This document shows, piece after piece, positions 18,082 to 26,145 of a stretch of 64,000 bases of DNA; within the stretch, counting starts at the first letter, position 1; every line of letters starts with the position of its first letter. Below the pieces are notes generated by a model. It worked only from the letters and a program-made list of their open reading frames with translations. It had not been told where the DNA came from and searched no databases. Position numbers and translations under genes: made by a program. The DNA lies in assembly GCF_000153105.1 (NCBI RefSeq), contig NZ_CH672376.1:2765200-2829199 (forward strand), given 5' to 3'. This stretch comes from Blastopirellula marina DSM 3645. Lineage in GTDB: Bacteria > Planctomycetota > Planctomycetia > Pirellulales > Pirellulaceae.

Positions 18082-19815
18082 TTAGGTTGTTCCGGACATC
18101 GAAACGTCGCCGGTGGCGTGCAGCACTTCTTCAATGGTCGTGATGCCTTCACGAACTTTGCGGAAGCCGTCATGCTGCATCGTGATCAAGTTTTTGCTGC
18201 GAATCGCGATGCGCCGCAGTTCGCCGATCGGCACTCCGGCGACGACGGCATCACGCAGTTCATCGTCGATCGTCAAGATTTCGTGGACGCCTAGTCGACC
18301 GCTATAGCCCGAGTTACGGCAGTAGCGACAACCGATGCCTTTGCGGAAGACGGGGATTTCGTAGCCCATCCGGTCGAGCGTTTTTCGCAAGTTGCGCGGC
18401 GGCTCGTACGATTCGCTGCATTTCGGACAGATGCTTCGGACCAGTCGCTGCGCCAAGACCATGTTGAGCGCGGCGCCGATCAAGTACGGCTCGACGCCCA
18501 TGTTGATCAATCGCGTCACGGCCGAGACGGCGTCGTTGGTGTGGAGCGTGCTGAAGACCAAGTGCCCGGTCAGGGCCGCTTGAATCGCGGTGCGTCCCGT
18601 TTCTTCATCGCGAACTTCACCGACCATGATGACGTCGGGATCTTGGCGGAGCAGCGTCCGAAGCGCCTTCGAGAAAGTAAGTCCGACCCGCTCTTGCACC
18701 TGAAATTGATTGATCAGCGGAATATGATATTCAATCGGGTCTTCGACGGTGCAGATGTTGTTTTCCATGGTGGCGATTTCGTTGAGCGCCGCGTAAAGCG
18801 TCGTCGACTTACCGCTACCGGTCGGTCCGGTCACCAGCACGATTCCGTTAGGAGCATGGATGTTCGCCAGGAATCGATCGAGAATATCTTCGGCGAACCC
18901 CAGGTGCTTCAGCACCAGCGTCACCTTTTTCGTATCGAGCACGCGAATCACGGTTTTTTCGCCCCGGTTGCCGGGGAAGGTGCTGACGCGCAAGTCGATC
19001 TTGCGCGAGTCAAGCATGACGTGCACGCGACCATCTTGCGGCAAGCGACGCTCGCTAATGTCGAGTCCGGCCATAATCTTGATACGGCTGTTGACCGCAT
19101 TCAGCAGATGCTGCGGCACTTCGAGCGATTTGTGCAGCTTGCCGTCGATTCGATAACGGACGCGCATACAGCGCTCGGCCGGTTCAATATGAATATCGCT
19201 TGCGCCCTCTTTGACCGCGTTATAGATGATGTAGTTCACCAGACGGATAACCGGCGATTGGCCGGCGATTTCTTCGACATCGCCGATGTCTTCAATCGCG
19301 TCCTCGATCAGCGTCACTTCCGACTGATCGCTATCCTCAATGATGTCGTCGATGACGAACACCTTCGAGTCTGGCAAGCTTTGAATCATCCGGCGAACGT
19401 CGCGCGGAGACGACGCGACGATCTGCACCTGCTTGTCGGTGAGCGTCTGAATTTCGTCGATCAAAAAGAGATTGGAGATCTCGGTGACCGCGATTGTCAG
19501 AACGTCGTCGATCAAAAAGAGGGGGAGAACAAGGTTCTTTTCGATATACTCGCGCTGCAGGATCCCGATCACTTTGGGGTCGTACAATCGCGCTTCGAGC
19601 TTGGCGTAGGGGATGCCGTACTCGACCGCCAAGCACTCGATGATCTGATCTTCGGAGCAGTAGCCGAGTTCGACGAGAATCTCGCCGAGCAGCTTATTCT
19701 TCCCTTTGTTCTTTTGGTAGTCGAGCGCGCCTTCCAACTGTTCGATCGTAACGAACCCTCGTTTGGTGAGGACGTTACCTAATCGCATCGGGGCGCTCGT
19801 CGTGGGCGCGTTCAT
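18082..19815 (-). CDS. Type IV pilus / type II secretion ATPase (PilB/GspE)
   Basis: 577 residues. Residues 10-150 form an MshEN/GspE N-terminal domain, then come the hexamerisation segment and the ATPase core: Walker A GPTGSGKSTT at 330-339, the Asp box VEDPIEYH, Walker B VGEVRDEETG and the His box LTGHLVFSTLHTNDA. A zinc tetracysteine follows (CPKCSESYE and CRYCRNSGYSGR). It powers extension of a pilus or pseudopilus from the cytoplasm. No prepilin or prepilin peptidase is adjacent; DUF1559-type pseudopilins such as the one at 56196 may be substrates, which is inference. It follows the STAS gene by 22 bases. Confidence 0.96.
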   Translation of the reverse strand: MNAPTTSAPMRLGNVLTKRGFVTIEQLEGALDYQKNKGKNKLLGEILVELGYCSEDQIIECLAVEYGIPYAKLEARLYDPKVIGILQREYIEKNLVLPLFLIDDVLTIAVTEISNLFLIDEIQTLTDKQVQIVASSPRDVRRMIQSLPDSKVFVIDDIIEDSDQSEVTLIEDAIEDIGDVEEIAGQSPVIRLVNYIIYNAVKEGASDIHIEPAERCMRVRYRIDGKLHKSLEVPQHLLNAVNSRIKIMAGLDISERRLPQDGRVHVMLDSRKIDLRVSTFPGNRGEKTVIRVLDTKKVTLVLKHLGFAEDILDRFLANIHAPNGIVLVTGPTGSGKSTTLYAALNEIATMENNICTVEDPIEYHIPLINQFQVQERVGLTFSKALRTLLRQDPDVIMVGEVRDEETGRTAIQAALTGHLVFSTLHTNDAVSAVTRLINMGVEPYLIGAALNMVLAQRLVRSICPKCSESYEPPRNLRKTLDRMGYEIPVFRKGIGCRYCRNSGYSGRLGVHEILTIDDELRDAVVAGVPIGELRRIAIRSKNLITMQHDGFRKVREGITTIEEVLHATGDVSMSGTT

Positions 19816-19837
19816 GGGGGATTCATTCCGGTGACGA

Positions 19838-20164
19838 TTAGACGAAGCTCTTGACGGCTTCGATCATGTTTTCAAATACTTCTAAACGCTTGTCTAATCG
19901 GGTGATCTCCAAAATCTTGCGATTGACGTGATTGGCGGTGGTGATCTTTAATTCTCCCCCCGCTTCACGCAGACGCTGCTGCGCCGAAAGCAAGCAGGTC
20001 AAGCCGGCGCTGTCGAGCGTTTCGGTGCCGTCGAGGTCGACGATCACCCGATTACGTTCGCGCGAAAGCAAGAACGCTTCGACCGCATCGGCTTGATCTT
20101 CGCCCAGTTCTTCGGGCGTATGGACCACGACGACTTCTCCAAAAATTTCGGTCGGCAAGCTCAT
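19838..20164 (-). CDS. STAS domain protein (anti-sigma-factor antagonist-like)
   Basis: 108 residues, a single STAS domain. The conserved phosphoacceptor region reads DGTETLDSAGLTCLL, so the Ser of DSAGL, phosphorylated in SpoIIAA/RsbV proteins, is present. Such proteins usually control an anti-sigma factor or another kinase partner; none of those is next to it. Here it sits between a response regulator and pilB with gaps of 22 bases on both sides, so it may act as a switch on the secretion/pilus machine or on its regulation. That role is inference. Confidence 0.88.
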   Translation of the reverse strand: MSLPTEIFGEVVVVHTPEELGEDQADAVEAFLLSRERNRVIVDLDGTETLDSAGLTCLLSAQQRLREAGGELKITTANHVNRKILEITRLDKRLEVFENMIEAVKSFV

Positions 20165-20186
20165 GGAAATCTATACGGGGACAGGT

Positions 20187-20672
20187 TTAGCGGAGGTAAC
20201 TGATCGGCGGTTGTTCAAACGAGCCGGTCGTTAAGACCGCCTCGACGCAGTTGACGAGACCGCGGGGACTGAACGGTTTGGCTAGAATCGCGGCGATTTC
20301 GAGCGATTCGAGATTGTCGTCCGAGGTCATTTCGAACCCCTTGGCGGTCAGCATGATGATCGGCAGTTGACGCGTCGCTTCGTCTTCGCGTACAAGGCGA
20401 CAAAGGCCGAGTCCATCCAGACGCGGCATGTGAAAGTCGGTGATCAGCAAGTCAGGCATTTGCTCTTGAATCGCTTCCCAGGCTTGTTGTCCATCTTCCA
20501 CGCATTCGATCTCGTAACCACTTCGTTTTAGTTTGAACTCGGCGGCCCGCAGGATGTGCATTTCGTCATCGACCAACAAAATGCGTTTGCCGGCGGTCGA
20601 CGAAGTTGTCGTTTGGTTCAATTCGGTCACCGCCTGCGGAAATGCGTCGAGATAGTTGGGGGACGTGTTCAT
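20187..20672 (-). CDS. Response regulator, receiver domain only
   Basis: 161 residues. After a Thr/Ser/Asn-rich leader of about 28 residues there is one receiver domain: ILLVDDE with the acidic pair, phosphoacceptor Asp79 in LLITDFHMPRLDG, the Thr of MLTAKG and the Lys of AKPF. No output domain, so it acts through protein contacts. The ATG at 20672 is preferred over a TTG five codons upstream because GAAGG lies 8 bases before it. Its natural partner is the histidine kinase 28 bases upstream; downstream are the STAS and pilB genes. Confidence 0.93.
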   Translation of the reverse strand: MNTSPNYLDAFPQAVTELNQTTTSSTAGKRILLVDDEMHILRAAEFKLKRSGYEIECVEDGQQAWEAIQEQMPDLLITDFHMPRLDGLGLCRLVREDEATRQLPIIMLTAKGFEMTSDDNLESLEIAAILAKPFSPRGLVNCVEAVLTTGSFEQPPISYLR

Positions 20673-20700
20673 CTTGATTGCCTTCAAGTCGGAACCAACG

Positions 20701-22200
20701 CTAGTTAACCGTTTCGGCCACTTGGACCGTAGGAAGTCGAATTCGGAACGTCGAGCCGACGCCTGATTCGCTGGTGACGTTCAATTCGCCCCCATGGACG
20801 TCTTCGACAATATGTTTGGCTAGCGGCAAACCGAGCCCGGTGCCGGACGCCATCTTTTGGTCTTTCTTCACGCGATAGAATTTCTCGAAAACGCGATCGC
20901 AATCTTCTGGGCTGAGACCGACGCCGGTGTCTTCCACTTCAAACACCACTTCACGATCCTGCAGGCGACTGCGGAGCGTCACTTTGCCGTTATCGGGGGT
21001 GTACTTCAGCGCGTTGGAGAGCAGATTGATCGCCGCTTGCATAATCATGTCGCGATCGACCAGTACCCCCAGATACATGGGGCTGAGATCGGAAATAAGC
21101 GTGATGTTCTTTTGCTCGGCGGTCGGATGGACGATGCGAAATGCTTCTTCCAGCAATTCGTTCAGCGAACGCGGCTTTTTGTTGACGTTGACCACGCCGG
21201 CTTCGATCCGCGCCAAGTTCAGCAGATTGTCGATCAGCCGCTGCAGGCGATCGGCCTGGCTGTTGATGACTTGCAAAAACTCGTCACGCGTTTGCTCATC
21301 TTCCGCTTCGCCGTCGGCCAGCAGTTCGACGTAGGCTTTGATGCCGGCCAGGGGAGTTTTCATTTCGTGACTGACGGCCGAAACAAACTCGGCGTTGCGG
21401 CGCTGAATTGCTTTGTACCCGCTAATGTCGCGCAAGACGGCGACAGCGCCATAGTTAGGCTCATCGGCGCCCATTTCGTTGTCGAGATGCTGCGCGATCG
21501 TGCTGACGGTGATGCGATACCAGTGCTTGTCATCCGCTGAATCAAGCAACTCGATTTCGCTCACACGCTGCGTCGGCGTCTTCCGCAGACGCGTCTCTTG
21601 CAGTAATTGGACGATCCCCTCCGACGCGATCGCGTCTGCGGCCATCGTCTTTTCCGCCAGATCGAGAATGCCGAACAATTCGCGGGCGACTTCGTTGGCG
21701 AAGATGATCTCGTCGTATTGATTGGTCATCATGACCGGCTCTGACAGCTTGTCGACGATTTCACGCATCTGTTCGTGCCGTAGCCCGGTCAAGTGCGCTT
21801 TGACTTCACTTCGTACGCGCGACTGTTGCAGCTGGCGCGCGTCGTCGGCCAGCAATTTCATGCGGCGATAGCATTGCTCCAACGGCGACTTCCACTTTCG
21901 CAACTCGCGGGCTTGGGGACAGGCGGCTTGGAGATCGTCGTGTTCCAACTGTTCGAGCGAGGCGGAAGCGAGTAATTGGAACTGGCAAATGGCGCGATCT
22001 TCGTTGACTTGAGCCGTTCGCCATAAGGCGAAACAGCAAATCGTGGCCAGCGCGGCGGCCCCGCAAGCGACCATGCCGCCGATTCCCAGGTCTCCGGTCA
22101 CCAGGCAAGTAACGGTCGCCGCCGCGAACAGCAGCGCGCAGGCGATCGCGGCTATCAGTTCCGTGGCGATATGCGACTTCTTGCTCATCGTCTTACTCAT
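20701..22200 (-). CDS. Membrane sensor histidine kinase (PhoR/WalK-like)
   Basis: 499 residues. Two membrane helices at about 11-33 and 40-60 are joined by only a short loop, so there is no real periplasmic sensor. A PAS domain at about 148-262 is followed by HisKA with the phosphorylated His278 in VSHEMKTPLAG, then a HATPase domain with the N box INLLSNALKYTPDNG, VEDTGVGL and GTGLGLPLAKHIVEDV. The order TM-PAS-HisKA-HATPase resembles PhoR without HAMP. It is the first gene of the leftward operon HK-RR-STAS-pilB-pilC. A second ATG four codons in is also possible. Confidence 0.94.
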   Translation of the reverse strand: MSKTMSKKSHIATELIAAIACALLFAAATVTCLVTGDLGIGGMVACGAAALATICCFALWRTAQVNEDRAICQFQLLASASLEQLEHDDLQAACPQARELRKWKSPLEQCYRRMKLLADDARQLQQSRVRSEVKAHLTGLRHEQMREIVDKLSEPVMMTNQYDEIIFANEVARELFGILDLAEKTMAADAIASEGIVQLLQETRLRKTPTQRVSEIELLDSADDKHWYRITVSTIAQHLDNEMGADEPNYGAVAVLRDISGYKAIQRRNAEFVSAVSHEMKTPLAGIKAYVELLADGEAEDEQTRDEFLQVINSQADRLQRLIDNLLNLARIEAGVVNVNKKPRSLNELLEEAFRIVHPTAEQKNITLISDLSPMYLGVLVDRDMIMQAAINLLSNALKYTPDNGKVTLRSRLQDREVVFEVEDTGVGLSPEDCDRVFEKFYRVKKDQKMASGTGLGLPLAKHIVEDVHGGELNVTSESGVGSTFRIRLPTVQVAETVN

Positions 22201-22430
22201 TTTTCGTTCGGGTTTGCCCTAGCGGCGCAACGCCAGTGAGTGGGTCGCGGCGCATGGCGACCCGCTCGTCGTGGATTGACGTCTACCCAAAATTAGGTCG
22301 GACAACGCATTTGTCCAAAAATCGGCGCAATCGAACCCAAGGAGAAGCTACCCCTTTTCGGGGTTTAAGGCGCCGCAGATGCCGGTTATGCGCGTAGCGC
22401 CGAGGGAACGGGATGCCGCACAGAATTCAG

Positions 22431-23357
22431 TTATGCGACCTGAGGCCGCTTTTGCTCGCCGGCGCGAGCCACATGTAGCGTATCGCCCAACTGCGCCAGT
22501 TCGGCCCCAGCTTCGTATTGGAACGAAATTTCGATCACGTCGCCGGCCGAAACTTGCAGCGGCTGTTCGATCGGCATCACGAGAAATTGGTTGTGCCAAG
22601 GAATGACACGCTGGTCTTCGATCAGCACCGTCAGCGCGTTTTTGGTGATAAAACGAACCCCATTCAATTGACCGTCTTGGGCGATCTCAAATTTGCCGCT
22701 CCACGCGATATCGGATCGGAGCGGTTTGTCGTACCAGACCATGTGATGAATCGCCGCTTCCGCCAGCACTTTGGTGTCAGCATGGTCGTCAGCCGGCGCC
22801 TGAAAGAGGGGACCTGTCGCCAGGAAACCCTCAAACACAAAGTCCTGCTCCACAGGCTGGCAAGCCAGCAAGGTTCCTTCAGGAATAAAGCGGGGAAGCG
22901 CCGGTCCATGGGCTTGCTGGTAGTTGCGTTGAAACGCCGAGATCACTGCGATCTGTTTTTCTCGGAGCAGGCCGACATGCAACATCTCGCAAATGACGAA
23001 GTCGACCGGAGTCGGCGGCGCGAATTCGGCTGCGTCGGCCTGGACGATATGAACCTGCTGCGAAACGTGATTGTCGCGCAGGATTCGTTGGGCGGCGTCG
23101 ACCAATTCGGGATTCCGTTCGCAGTACCAGACTTCGGCGCCGGCTCGCGCCGCGAAGAACGACAGCACTCCGGTGCCGCCGCCAAGATCGACCACTTTAT
23201 CGCCGGGGCGGACCGTCGCTTCAATCGCTTCTCGAAAGCTTTGCATTCGATAGCGATCGCGCAGCATTTCAAAGTGATAGTGCAGTGGAATGAACTGTCC
23301 AAGAACTTCGGCGGCTTTGGGCATCGATTTTACTTTGATTGGCGAACTAGGTTTCAT
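22431..23357 (-). CDS. SAM-dependent methyltransferase, PRMT-like
   Basis: About 308 residues from the ATG at 23357, with AGG four bases before it; the open frame extends upstream but that part looks non-coding. The class I SAM fold is clear: KVVDLGGGTGVLSFFAARAGA (motif I), then an acidic residue at the end of strand 2 (WYCERN), QADAAEF, and FVICEMLHVGLLREKQ, which sits where arginine methyltransferases have the double-Glu loop. The C-terminal half is beta-rich, as in the PRMT barrel (PLQVSAGDVIEISFQYEAG). The substrate is unknown; a protein or small molecule is possible. Single gene, divergent from a small membrane protein. Confidence 0.8.
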   Translation of the reverse strand: MKPSSPIKVKSMPKAAEVLGQFIPLHYHFEMLRDRYRMQSFREAIEATVRPGDKVVDLGGGTGVLSFFAARAGAEVWYCERNPELVDAAQRILRDNHVSQQVHIVQADAAEFAPPTPVDFVICEMLHVGLLREKQIAVISAFQRNYQQAHGPALPRFIPEGTLLACQPVEQDFVFEGFLATGPLFQAPADDHADTKVLAEAAIHHMVWYDKPLRSDIAWSGKFEIAQDGQLNGVRFITKNALTVLIEDQRVIPWHNQFLVMPIEQPLQVSAGDVIEISFQYEAGAELAQLGDTLHVARAGEQKRPQVA

Positions 23358-23592
23358 ACGCCTGCGGGGTCGCGAAAAATAGCAGGCGCCAGCAGTCGAC
23401 GCAAGCGAGAAACGCGTCCTGTTTTGCAGTCGCCGGTGGGAAATTCCGCTGGCAGCGATTGGAGAAAGCCTAAATTTCAGGAAATCGGCTCGTATTTTTC
23501 GCTTGGTATGGAATAAAATAGAACGGGTAGGACGCAATGATAGCGCCGCCTATCCCGCAGACGCTCCTCTCTCGAAATGGAGTTCACCCCTC

Positions 23593-23832
23593 ATGCCGCT
23601 AAAAAGCTTGCTTCTGATGATCGGCGCCGGTTGGATCATGCTTGGCTCGTATGCATTGGGGCCCGGCTTGATCGTTTACCCTTTGGCCTGGACCGCCGTC
23701 GCGGTCAGTTTTTGGGGTTTGCATTGCTTGCTGGGCGAGCGCGTCTCCGGCGTAACCGCAAATGCGGTCGCGGCAACCGACCTGACGCCGCAGCATGCTG
23801 CTGGCGGATCCTCGAAGGCTTCAACGGTCTAG
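23593..23832 (+). CDS. Small membrane protein, hypothetical
   Basis: 79 residues from the ATG at 23593. Residues 1-45 are almost entirely hydrophobic with two likely membrane helices (LLLMIGAGWIMLGSYALG and LIVYPLAWTAVAVSFWGL), followed by a soluble Ala/Thr-rich tail. The open frame begins earlier, at 23503, but the upstream part has no protein character. No family recognised. It is divergent from the methyltransferase gene. Confidence 0.5.
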   Translation: MPLKSLLLMIGAGWIMLGSYALGPGLIVYPLAWTAVAVSFWGLHCLLGERVSGVTANAVAATDLTPQHAAGGSSKASTV

Positions 23833-24042
23833 CGGCATCGACCGAATAACCATGAGCTTTTAACATCGCGTGCTATCAACACGCGCTGGATGTGCCGATC
23901 GCTCCGATAAAAATTTCGCGCCGCGTCGCGATCTGGAAGAACGTGGGAAACCGATCGAAGGCAATCTAAATCCGACGCATTGCCACGCCGATACTTCGGG
24001 ATAGTTTCGCCCCGATTGGTTTCTTACTGCTCAGGATCGCTC

Positions 24043-24228
24043 ATGCTGAAGGAATTGGACGTCGAGAATCTTACCGCCGAAGAGATCGAGATTTTGCTCT
24101 CGTGCGGCAGCGACATTTTGTCCCCCTCGCAAGTGCTCGAAGTACAGATCTTCGTGCAACGGATTGGCGGACTCGTGAACGCCTACGAAGCAGTGCGCGT
24201 TCTAAAGAATCTAGAAGCGGCCGGCTAG
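24043..24228 (+). CDS. Small acidic protein, hypothetical
   Basis: 61 residues. The ATG at 24043 is chosen because AGGA lies 9 bases upstream; the open frame starts 21 codons earlier, without support. The sequence is acidic and predicted helical (LTAEEIEILLSCG, then VNAYEAVRVLKNL) with the look of a small conserved regulatory or structural protein. No recognised domain. It converges with another small gene at 24292 across a hairpin. Confidence 0.55.
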   Translation: MLKELDVENLTAEEIEILLSCGSDILSPSQVLEVQIFVQRIGGLVNAYEAVRVLKNLEAAG

Positions 24229-24249
24229 CTGCCTAAAGCAGCCGGCTGC
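24217..24249. terminator. Hairpin between two convergent small genes
   Basis: A 10-bp stem with one G-U pair (arms 24217-24226 and 24240-24249) overlaps the stop codon of the rightward gene and lies before the stop of the leftward one. There is no T tract on either side, so it is only a possible bidirectional terminator. Confidence 0.3.
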
Positions 24250-24291
24250 TGGGGGCGCGGTCCAAGATCGGCTACGCTCTGATAGCGGCGC

Positions 24292-24462
24292 CTATTCGGC
24301 AGATCCGCTCGAAGCTTCGCACCGCATCAGCTCGACCCAATCGAGATAATCCTCGATCTCGTCATACGGCATTCCGAGCTCCAGCGACGACTGAATCGCA
24401 GCGATGCGTTCTAAATAAGAGTGCGACGACTCAAGCAGCAGTTTCGCTTTTTCATAGGCCAT
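24292..24462 (-). CDS. Small acidic helical protein, hypothetical
   Basis: 56 residues from the ATG at 24462, which has GGGGGAG 9 bases upstream; a longer version would start at 24525. The protein looks like two helices (YEKAKLLLESSHSYLERI and MPYDEIEDYLDWVELMR) with a Ser/Ala/Glu tail. No known domain seen. An 8-bp inverted repeat (24492-24514) lies 30 bases upstream and could be an operator. Confidence 0.55.
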   Translation of the reverse strand: MAYEKAKLLLESSHSYLERIAAIQSSLELGMPYDEIEDYLDWVELMRCEASSGSAE

Positions 24463-24767
24463 GGGCGTTTGCTCCCCCAAGGTTTGACCGGTTCGGTGCA
24501 ACCATAGCACCGAAAAGGCATTCAAGAAATACGAACTTCCAAAATTGTCGTGCGCAAGCCTTCTATCGACCTGCGCGCCAGGCTAACAATAGTCATCTGC
24601 AGTAAACCTATGGCGCTAGCGGCGCTGTCGCATTGCTAGCGCGCGATGATTATGACGGTTGCGCCAATTATAGGAGTGCGATCTGTGCAGGGAATGGCCA
24701 GCCCGAAGCGGTTTATTGAACTAAGCTTCAGCGCCCTTCTTTTCCACTGCTCATTCGGAGAGACGCC
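24463..24767. other. Intergenic region with two inverted repeats
   Basis: No gene seen. Two perfect 8-bp inverted repeats are present: TTCGGTGC/GCACCGAA at 24492-24499 and 24507-24514 with a 7-base loop, and GCGCTAGC/GCTAGCGC at 24613-24620 and 24635-24642 with a 14-base loop. The first is placed to control the leftward small gene; the second may belong to the rightward ATPase gene. Neither is followed by a T tract. Confidence 0.5.
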
Positions 24768-26093
24768 GTGTCCGCGACTTCTACGCTAGATCTGAAAAAC
24801 AGCTTGCTCGCCTCGCTGATGTCGGACGAAAACTTTCGTCCAGAAGAGCCTAAATCGATGGCCGAGACGCGTCTCTCGCCGCAGTTGATTGAATCGCTCA
24901 TCTGCAAGCTGCTGTTGAATATCGGATCAGCCAGCGGACGACAGATCGCCGAAAAGATCTGTCTGCCGTTTGGTATTCTCGAATCGCTATTCACGTCGCT
25001 CCGTACGCGCCAGATTTTGCAACATACCGGCTCTGCGGCGCTGAATGACTATACCTATGCGTTAACCGACCAAGGGCGTACTCGCGCCCAGTCCTATATG
25101 GCTAGTTGCACCTATTTTGGGGCGGCTCCGGTCATTTTGGAGGACTATATTACGTCGGTCGAAGCTCAGTCGATTCGAAACGAATCGCCGCAGCGCGAGC
25201 AGTTGGAAGAAGCGTTCGCCGGACTTTCGGTTGACGACGATCTGTTCGACAATCTGGGGCCTGCGGTGAACTCCGGCGCCGGATTGTTCTTGTATGGCGC
25301 CCCAGGTAATGGGAAAACCACGCTAGCAAAGCGGATCACCGCTTGCTACGGCCAGCACATTTGGATCCCGCGAACGATCATCGAGGACGGCCAATATGTC
25401 AAGCTGTTCGACACCGTCTATCACGAAGTGATCGAAGAAGCGCATAGCACCATTTTGAAGTCCGAGAGCTACGATCATCGTTGGGTGAAGATTCGCCGTC
25501 CGACCGTAATTGTCGGGGGGGAGCTGACGCTGGACAGTTTGGAAATACGACACGACACGATCAACAACATCGGCGAAGCGTCGCTGCAGATGAAAAGCAA
25601 CTGCGGTTGTTTGCTGATCGACGACTTTGGCCGCCAGCGAATGGAGCCGACGCAATTGCTCAACCGCTGGATCGTACCGCTCGAAAATCGAGTCGACTAT
25701 CAGGCGCTGGCAAACGGCAAAAAGATTCAGGTCCCGTTTGAGCAGTTGATCATATTTTCGACCAACCTTGAGCCAAAAGACCTGACCGACGACGCCTTCT
25801 TACGTCGCATCCCGTACAAAATTGAAGTTCGGGACGCGCAAATCGACGAATTCCGAACCCTCTTCCGGATTTTCGCCAAGCAGCTGAACTTCGAGTACAA
25901 CGCCGACGCCGTCGAGCATTTGATCGAACGTCACTATCAACCGATCAATCGCCCCATGCGCCGCTGCCAGCCGCGCGACCTGCTTAGTCAAATCCGCAAC
26001 TATTGCCTGTACAAAGGTATTCCGATGGAGATGAAACCGGAGTACTTTGACCGCGTGGTGAAGAGCTATTTTACGGTCGTCGCAGGCGACTAG
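24768..26093 (+). CDS. AAA-type ATPase with N-terminal winged-helix-like region
   Basis: 441 residues from a GTG with GGAGAG six bases before it. Residues 35-115 look like a winged helix (LICKLLLNIGSASGRQIAEK... and a wing with YTYALTDQGRTRA). The ATPase core has Walker A GAPGNGKTT at about 176-184, a Walker B strand CLLIDDFGRQ, a sensor-1-like FSTNL and a RRIPYKI segment near the arginine finger position. The C-terminal lid is helical. The Walker B Asp-Asp-Phe differs from the common DE. Proteins with this layout are found in planctomycetes with pilus or secretion genes, but I cannot name a substrate. Single gene. Confidence 0.82.
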   Translation: MSATSTLDLKNSLLASLMSDENFRPEEPKSMAETRLSPQLIESLICKLLLNIGSASGRQIAEKICLPFGILESLFTSLRTRQILQHTGSAALNDYTYALTDQGRTRAQSYMASCTYFGAAPVILEDYITSVEAQSIRNESPQREQLEEAFAGLSVDDDLFDNLGPAVNSGAGLFLYGAPGNGKTTLAKRITACYGQHIWIPRTIIEDGQYVKLFDTVYHEVIEEAHSTILKSESYDHRWVKIRRPTVIVGGELTLDSLEIRHDTINNIGEASLQMKSNCGCLLIDDFGRQRMEPTQLLNRWIVPLENRVDYQALANGKKIQVPFEQLIIFSTNLEPKDLTDDAFLRRIPYKIEVRDAQIDEFRTLFRIFAKQLNFEYNADAVEHLIERHYQPINRPMRRCQPRDLLSQIRNYCLYKGIPMEMKPEYFDRVVKSYFTVVAGD

Positions 26094-26145
26094 AAGAAAA
26101 GCGGAAAGCGGAGAAAAGGTTGGCGGCGATTCTCCGTATTTCTTC

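Noticed and set aside
18541-19782. 413-codon open frame opposite pilB
   Set aside because: Antisense of a textbook PilB sequence with all motifs; the composition is unlike a protein.
22350-22364. Short hairpin ACCCC-TTTTC-GGGGT after the methyltransferase gene
   Set aside because: Only a 5-bp stem and no T tract on the minus strand, so it is too weak to call.
22518-23516. 332-codon open frame opposite the methyltransferase
   Set aside because: Antisense shadow; the SAM-binding motif is on the minus strand.
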